Assembly: GCA_033439255.1 (NCBI GenBank)
Contig: CM065892.1
Location: 744,001-808,000 of the forward strand
Source: Hericium rajendrae
Taxonomy: Eukaryota > Basidiomycota > Agaricomycetes > Russulales > Hericiaceae
Direction: 5' to 3'
DNA length: 64,000 bases
Positions 57,992 to 64,000 of the stretch are shown piece by piece. Numbering within the stretch: position 1 is the first letter of the stretch; every line of letters starts with the position of its first letter. The notes under the pieces are model-generated. The model saw only the letters and a program-made list of their open reading frames with translations, did not search any database and was not told the DNA's origin. A program made the translations under genes and the position numbers.

Positions 57992-60250
57992 CGCGCAAAG
58001 AGCGAGGCTTTTGGTAAATTTCAAACCTACGAAAAGTTCATCCAAGTTCATCGCGGGGTAACGGTAATCAAGAACTTTCGTTCTGACCGCGGCGGCGAAT
58101 ACACCAGCACGGACTTCGAAGACCACCTTGCTAAGCAAGGCACTCACCACGAGAAGACAGTCCATGACTCATCCTCCCAGAACGGTGCTGCGGAAAGATT
58201 CTTCTGCACGAGCGTCACACGCGCGCTCACGATGCTTCTTGCTTCGGGCCTGCCGAAGTTCCTATGGGCGAACGCGATGCAGCACGTGGTGTGGTTGTGG
58301 AATCGCACCGGAGGGAAAGTCACCGGAGACCGAACGCCCTTCGAGCACGTCTTCGGCGATAAACCGGACCTGTCAGACTTACACAAGTGGGGTTGCCCGG
58401 TCTGGGTATGAATGGAAAATCGGCGCAAGCTCGACGCGCGCGCCGATGAGGGTCGTTTTGTGGGCTACAGCCCCGAAAGCAAAGGTGTATTAGTATATTG
58501 GCCAAAGAAACGGTCGATTACCACCGAGCGCAACGTCGTTTGGGACGACGCTGCGCTACCACCGCTCATCGACGAGCCAGCCGACCAATGGCTGCTCGAT
58601 TTCTTCGATGGCGGTGCCACCGAAGAAGTGGACATCATCGACGGAGGCGACGCCGTGCTGAGGAACTCCTCGACATCGGAACGTACGGCCCCCGATGATC
58701 CCACCCCAGCGCAAGACGCACAAGCGGCGCCCGAGGAGGGACCAAACCCTGGCAGTGCGGACGAGGCACAGCCCGATCTCGCAGCTCCCCAGGCTAGGCC
58801 TCCCGGCGCCATGCATGCCCCCAGCGTACCACTCACACCCGTACGCGACCACTCGGACCCCCTGACGGCGCCCAATGCACCACGCGCGCGCCGCACGATA
58901 GTGCCATCCCGCTATGTCCGCCTCCTCCAAGCCGGTGCCAGCAGCACAACTGGACTGCCGCGTGCTCCTCCCATGCCCAAGGGCATGCGAGTCACGCCAC
59001 GCACATTAAATTACGACGTACCTGGCAGCGAGAGCGAAGGCGACGCGGAAGCCGCATTGAGCGAGGCTCTGCGGCTCGAAGGGACGGCGACGGGGTTGAT
59101 CGAGTCAGACGAGGCGGACGGTATCCTCGTCCAGATTTCGGACGAGGGAATTGAGTGGGGAATGGCGGCGGCGAGTGTCGACGGCGAGGAGCCGCGCACC
59201 ATCAACGAGGCGAAGTTGAAGGAGGATTGGCCGATGTGGGAATCGGCCATCGAGGATGAGTTAAGGAGGCTCGATGAGATGGGAACATGGAGACTTACCG
59301 ACAAACCGCCCGGCGCCAACGTCGTCGGAAGCAAGTGGGTCTTCAAAATCAAGCGAGATGCTGCCGGGGCTATTAGCAAATACAAGGCGTGCCTCGTGGC
59401 ACAAGGCTTCTCCCAGATTCCGGGTATCGACTATATGGATACTTTTGCTCCCGTCGCTAAACTCTCGTCGATCCGCATCTTAGCCTCGCTTGCAGCCCGA
59501 TTCAACTGGGAACTTCACCAGATGGATGTAAAGAATGCATACCTCAACGGAGATCTCGAGGAGGAGATTTACATGAAGCAGCCACCAGGCTTTGCAGCCA
59601 CAGGGGCAGAGAAAAAAGTATGTGCCTTGCTTAAACCTATCTATGGGCTGAAGCAGGCCGGCCGTCGCTGGTACAAAAAGCTATGTGCCGCGTTCCTCGA
59701 CATGGGCTACATGCGTTCATCGGTCGACCACTCAGTATTCTTTCGGTATGGCGCCAACGACGAGATCGTCATCGTGGCGGTCTCTGTGGATGACCTGGCC
59801 ATAGCCACGAACTCAATCGCGGCCATGATCCAATTCAAGGACGCGCTCAAGGCACGTTTCGAGATGACCGATCTCGGGGAGCTCCATTGGCTCCTGGGCA
59901 TCGAGATCCAGCGCGACCGGGGGCGGCGGACTTTATCCATGTCCCAAAGTGCGTACATCGATACCATTATCTCGCGCTTCAATCTACAGGATGCCAAACC
60001 GCTGTCGACACCCCTCGATCCCTCGTTCCCACTCTCGAACCCGCAATCGCCCTCCACACCTCAGCAATTCGAGGACATGTGCAATGTTCTGTATCGCGAA
60101 GCGATCGGATCGCTGATGTATGCGGCACTCGGCACGCGCCCTGATGTTGCTTACTCGGTCACCACGCTCTCACAGTTCATGCAGAACCCGGGCCGCGTCC
60201 ACTGGGAGGCCGCCAAATGTGTCATGCGGTACCTCAAAGCTACACGCTGA
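57992..60250 (+). pseudogene. copia gag-pol, C-terminal part (integrase core, RT), with one stop
   Basis: The frame resumes at 57992 in phase with the first part. Integrase core: KNFRSDRGGEYTS and SSSQNGAAERFF (second Asp and the Glu). CPVWV is followed by TGA at 58409-58411; the same frame then continues ENRRKLDARADEGRFVGYSP, so this is a single nonsense mutation. Reverse transcriptase: KWVFKIKRDAAG, KACLVAQGFSQIPGIDY, TFAPVAKLSSIR, QMDVKNAYLNGDLEEEIYMK, PIYGLKQAGRRWYKKL, VIVAVSVDDLAIA (catalytic VDD) and LGELHWLLGIEI. It ends IGSLMYAALGTRPDVAY then RYLK, where copia homology stops at about 60241 and an adventitious stop follows at 60248-60250. RNase H is missing. Confidence 0.88.
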
Positions 60251-60745
60251 TACGCCTCAAGCTGTGTTCAGCAACGTCAGATCTCATCCCACCATCTCCC
60301 ATGCAGTTCCCTTTCACTCCCATCCAGCTTCCAGCTCCTCACCCACCAACCTCGCTCAGAGCGGTGATGTCCCTCATCTCAGGAGTTGTCAGCTACTGCA
60401 GGCCTCACCGAGGTTTCCTCAAGTTCGCTCCCGGTCGTCCTCAGTGGTTTTGGTGAGCCAATCAGGTTGCTGGCATTATGGTACCGGGTCTGTGTTGTAC
60501 AGGATGCCTGGATGCCACCTTTTGATGGTTTCGGACCATAGATGTACCATAGAGCAGCCGAGTCCGAGATCGCCCGAGACCACCAAGGGCGAGTTTCTTA
60601 CTTGTATGGTAGACAGAGTCCCAGCTTCGAATAGAACCCCCCCAGTGCACCTTTCCCCCTCAGAGCTCAGACCACAGAAGTCTCTCTCACTGTTGTTCTC
60701 ATCATTCTCCGGACTTTAGACAAGTCCGCCCTCTTTAGGCCAGTC
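60251..60745. other. unidentified sequence between copia break and element 2
   Basis: C/T-rich sequence with no recognised ORF. It is continuous with 63755 onward once element 2 is removed, so it is the host sequence of element 2. It may be part of another insertion that cut the copia element. Confidence 0.45.
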
Positions 60746-61127
60746 CATCAGGAAAAACCGCAAATCCATCAAACACGCTTACCGATCATCAGAAGTTTGA
60801 TGGGCACTACTGATGTCAGATTAGCGCTACTGATCTAGACTTAGTGATGTAATAGAAGAATCATGACCACTGTCATTTAGCCGTAGCTTCTGTAGCACGT
60901 AATTATGCAAGGCACATTTTGATCAAGGAATCTGTAGACGTCATCTACCTGCTGTAGCTATGGTAGACAACGTATTAACATGCATTATATCATTGACTTT
61001 AACTATTCTATGATTCTTATGTACATATACCATTAGTTAGCAACATAAATATGATATATATGATCAACTCTTATAAGTTTACTTAAGACTGTATAGAGTT
61101 GAGTGTTGCCGCATTGTATGAGCAGCA

Positions 61128-61169
61128 GGACCAAGAATGTTGCCCAAATATAGGCATGATTTGTCGTCT
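61128..61169. repeat. degenerate copy of palindrome D
   Basis: Matches 62218-62259 at 34 of 42 positions without gaps; still partly self-complementary. Confidence 0.7.
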
Positions 61170-61429
61170 TAAGCTGGCTGTACTGGAGCGCCGCGACTCA
61201 ACAAGTCGAAACATTGAAGTCCTGTCTCAAGGTATGTTCACAGTGTGTATTGATACTAATGCATATGGAATTATAGGTTCTACTACTGCCCTTGCCTCTG
61301 GGCTTTGTATCTGGGCCTTGGCTCCAAAAAAAAGGTTCTAATAGGTACGTCAAATAATCTTCTGAATCATAGCACAAATGTGTCTCTCCAGACCTCAAAC
61401 CTTTGTCGATTTGCACGATCTTGGCGTCG

Positions 61430-61970
61430 TTCGAATCGTGCTGATCGTAGCTTTCGAACGAGCCCACATGCGAGGCGTTTGGATAAGTATTAGGTGAGTT
61501 ACCTGCCTTATTCTGATAGGTACTTACTGATAGCAGGATCTTGGCATAGCGCAACGAGCAGGGCATGGATCGGCTCGTGTATAGGCTTGTTCGAACGCTA
61601 TGATTCATAGCTTTCGAACAAGCCTACATACGAGTCGATCCAACCAGCCGTTGCTCCGCAGCAAGACATTCTCTCCTCCTGGTAAGGCAAAATTCGCCTT
61701 TTAGCGAATTTGTCATATCTCGGTCAATACAGTACGTATCAACGACGTTTTAACAGTTTTGGAAAGGGCTAATCCATACCTTTCCAATAAGCCTACATAC
61801 ACGTCGATAGGACCAGGTAGCGCCACGAAACAGCAAGATCTCCTGGATGATGTGGCAAAACGTGGTTTTGCCATATCTTGGGATATATTGTACGTATCAC
61901 AGCTCTCTTAGGCTCGACTGAAAGCTCTGATTCGTAACTTTCGAACAAGCCCTCATGCGTCCATATTGGT
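61430..61970. repeat. diverged tandem repeat, about 150-175 bp period
   Basis: Units are recognised by TTTCGAACAAGCC.ACATACG (near 61452, 61612, 61785 and 61935). Two of them also share GGCAAAA...TTGCCATATCT and GTACGTATCA downstream. Confidence 0.6.
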
Positions 61971-62174
61971 GGACATTTCATCACGCAAGGGACAAACTTG
62001 TCCTATCATCCCTCCTCCTAGGCGAGTTTTTTTCACTTTCTCAAATCTCCATCATTTTCTATGATCTTAGGCTTATTTTGCTCACACAATGCAGGGCTTT
62101 CATTTTATTATATTAATCAGGTAAGTACTGGACGTGTGGTACTGCAATATTGATACCTCTGATTTCTTAGGTGT

Positions 62175-62269
62175 CACCTGGGACGTTCCCACGCCCTCGG
62201 CAGAGCGGCACAGAGCAGGACGAAGAATCATGCCCAAATTTGGGCATGATTCTTCGTCCTCCCAGGGTG
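62175..62269. repeat. palindrome D (perfect 42 bp) inside a longer stem
   Basis: 62218-62259 is an exact palindrome whose half begins GGACGAAGAATCATGCCC. Outside it CACCTGGGA (62175-62183) can pair with TCCCAGGGTG (62260-62269) with one bulge, and TGGGA-CGT-TCCCA forms a small hairpin between them. Confidence 0.9.
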
Positions 62270-62640
62270 GCAGGGCACGGTGCGGGTGAGGTGCAGTGCA
62301 GTGCAGGTGGGGAGGGAGCACACTAGGGGGGGTATGCGGCGCAGTGCATGAGCGAGGCACAGTGTGGTGTGGATGTGGCTACAGGTACGGCGCGGTAGAT
62401 GGGCATGCAGGTGAGGCACGGCATGGTGGACAGGCATGCAGGCGAGGCACAGCACAGCGGGCAGGTGCACGCATGCGTCAGATGCATGGGGTACGGGTGC
62501 GGGAGTGGGTGCAAGGTGGTGCACACAGTGGATGTGCACACATGCATGGTGCAGTGACGTGCGCATGGGTGAGGTATGGCGCAGTGGACAGGTGTGCAGG
62601 CATGGCATAGTGCAGCGGACATGCGATACTCTCAGTGTTA
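62270..62640. repeat. G-rich low-complexity block in element 2
   Basis: Degenerate GGCAGGTGAGGCACGGC-type units on the plus strand, similar to 54890-55640 in element 1. ORFs here on either strand are compositional. Confidence 0.6.
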
Positions 62641-63086
62641 GCATGAATAAATGAAAAGATTTTTTTTTACTCACCTGCCAGGTCCTCATCATGCTATAAT
62701 CATCTGCCGGCGTTTGATTCCACACGAAAGGGGGAGGGAGGGAGGAGGAGAGGAGAGAAGGAGGGGAGTTGAGGGTAGCAGCTGCAAGATGAATGTTATT
62801 GATGAACTTTGATGTGCGTCAAGTCATTCACCACCAAACATGTGCAAGTTGGAATGTTTCTAATGTAGTAAATCAAATAAAATCACGATAAATCTGAAAA
62901 AACACCAGTAGCTATATTTCATTGATTCAATTTATTTGAATCACAGAACTATATAGCTACTGTACTATAAGCTACTGGACAGCAACACGAACTTAGTGAA
63001 GTCTGTTGCCTTAGTCTCTGACACAGCACCCGGCAGCATCCGGGCCGAGTCACGGCAGCTGCATTTTGGGCTCCGCTCGCCACGTC

Positions 63087-63094
63087 TATATAAG
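63087..63094 (+). promoter_or_regulatory. TATA box of an orphan promoter in element 2
   Basis: TATATAAG is followed by a pyrimidine-rich CTCTCTTTCTTTCC stretch and an ATG near 63169, but no long coding frame follows. It looks like the promoter of a lost gene, possibly the transposase of an autonomous relative. Confidence 0.4.
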
Positions 63095-63754
63095 GCATGC
63101 ACGACGCGCAACCTCTCTTTCTTTCCAACCCCCATCATCTCTTCTGTCATTGACTCGAGCTTTGTGCATGGTGTGTCTTCCTTTTTCTTATTAGTAATCT
63201 TTATGCTTATGTCTGTTCTTACCTTACTATGGGTATGTACATTTTCGTTTATTTTTATTTTTATTTTTTGGTAAGTCTTTGCTTATAGCCTTTGATACCT
63301 CACTAACTAGCTTTTACTAGTACTTGTTAGATATAATATTGCTTTTTTTGTCATGTATTTGTATTTGCTAGTAAATAAATTTGATTGTTGTTTGTTTGAA
63401 CCCTTATGAACTGCATAAGAATTTTTTGTTGACTTAGATGTTATATTGAGTTAGTCAAATTTGAAGACCTGCAAATATAACAGGCTGCATATGTGCAATA
63501 AATCTATTGTAGCATGGATGGACTACTGTAGTTGTGGTAGCACATTATAGCATCTGTAGAAGATTGCACATTGTGGAAACTTGACTTGTCTACAGTAGCA
63601 AATCTGTACTACAGTGAACTACAGTAGACAATATCTATCTACAGTAGCTACAGAAAATAAGAAGAGTCCTACAGACACTACCACAACTACTCTGGCTACT
63701 ATAGCTACTGTAGCCAGCGGTAGTTCGCGATAGTACATACAGTTTTTCCTGATG

Positions 63755-64000
63755 TCCGCCTGCAGCGTCGTTCATCAGATTCAGTCATATCAGCCGCTTT
63801 TCAGTCCTTTTCTCTAGGATTAGTCCGTCGTATCGGAGACCCGTGTGTCTCGTCGTTCTCCTTGTCATTCTACAGCCGTTCCTCATCCTTCCCAGCCGCT
63901 TATCACCAGATCGCCTCAGACTCGCCCTTAGCGAACCGGTCGCTCCATTGTTCCTGCTGCAGTGACCCTCAGCTGCCCTCACCTCACTCCTCACTTGAGA
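63755..64000. other. host sequence of element 2, right side
   Basis: C/T-rich sequence with no recognised gene, resembling 60251-60745 in composition. It continues beyond the window. Confidence 0.4.

Larger units (their letters stand above)
52305..60241 (+). mobile_element. Ty1/copia retrotransposon, interrupted and 3'-truncated
   Basis: The element spans an LTR, primer site, gag, protease, integrase and reverse transcriptase in copia order (integrase before RT). A 3.5-kb DNA element sits inside integrase and homology stops just after the RT. RNase H end, polypurine tract and right LTR are not visible, so the 3' end has been lost or displaced beyond the window. Confidence 0.88.
60746..63754. 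mobile_element. non-autonomous DNA element 2, same family as element 1
   Basis: Ends CATCAGGAAAAAC and, inverted, CATCAGGAAAAAC: 13 of 13 identical. It is flanked by TC on both sides (60744-60745 and 63755-63756). 3009 bp. Internal plan resembles element 1: AT-rich subterminal regions with CTACAGTAG-type motifs, a long palindrome next to a G-rich block, and no transposase recognised. Confidence 0.75.

Noticed and set aside
61430-61970. CRISPR-like array
   Set aside because: Repeats are long, diverged and irregularly spaced in a eukaryotic transposon; no spacer-repeat structure.
62100-62725. Cys/His-rich minus-strand ORFs in element 2
   Set aside because: Produced by the G-rich low-complexity block; the repeating CTP/HAC pattern is compositional, not zinc fingers.

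Overview
This is a window of a filamentous basidiomycete (mushroom-forming Agaricomycete) nuclear genome. The evidence is densely packed genes on both strands, many GT-AG introns of about 50-65 nt, and a gene complement typical of Agaricomycetes: an intracellular GH3 beta-glucosidase with a PA14 insert, a fungal TMEM135-like protein, a UapA-type purine permease, the exomer scaffold CHS5 and a BNI1-type formin. I did not assign a genus.

Positions 1-50.7 kb are a gene-rich, mostly housekeeping block. In order: a GRDP/DUF1399 protein (partial, minus), TMEM135-like (minus), ribosomal protein eS12 (minus), SKI8 (plus), a decayed O-fucosyltransferase-like gene whose ATG lies at the inner end of one arm of an inverted repeat, RTC3/SBDS-like (minus), MLH3 (minus), NUP42 (plus), purine permease (minus), RPD3 histone deacetylase (minus), CDK8/SSN3 (plus), CHS5 (plus), GH3 beta-glucosidase (plus), a small membrane protein (minus), VPS41 (plus), tRNA-Ser(GCU) with a short intron (minus), nucleoside hydrolase (plus), a formin (minus), MCM6 (minus), a cytochrome P450 (minus), a small membrane protein (minus) and mitochondrial-type methionine aminopeptidase (minus). 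Several pairs are divergent and share short promoters (eS12/SKI8, MLH3/NUP42, RPD3/CDK8). RPD3 and CDK8 both belong to transcription-control machinery. MCM6 and MLH3 have ACGCGT boxes upstream.

From about 50.7 kb the window becomes transposon territory. A Ty1/copia element begins with a 375-bp LTR (52305-52679) and an internal-initiator-tRNA type primer site. Its gag-pol frame is split inside integrase by a 3.5-kb DNA element (54487-57989) with 16-bp terminal inverted repeats and a 2-bp target duplication. The frame also carries one in-frame stop and is cut off after the reverse transcriptase. Further right a second element of the same family (60746-63754) has inserted into unidentified sequence. 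Neither element shows a transposase. Both carry long palindromes next to G-rich low-complexity blocks, and subterminal CTACAGTAG-type repeats.

The most unusual observation is inside the copia LTR: a GT-AG intron-like segment of 54 nt is followed, 37 bp after its end, by a second copy of the flanking 50 bp in which exactly that segment is missing, as if a spliced transcript had been copied back into the element.
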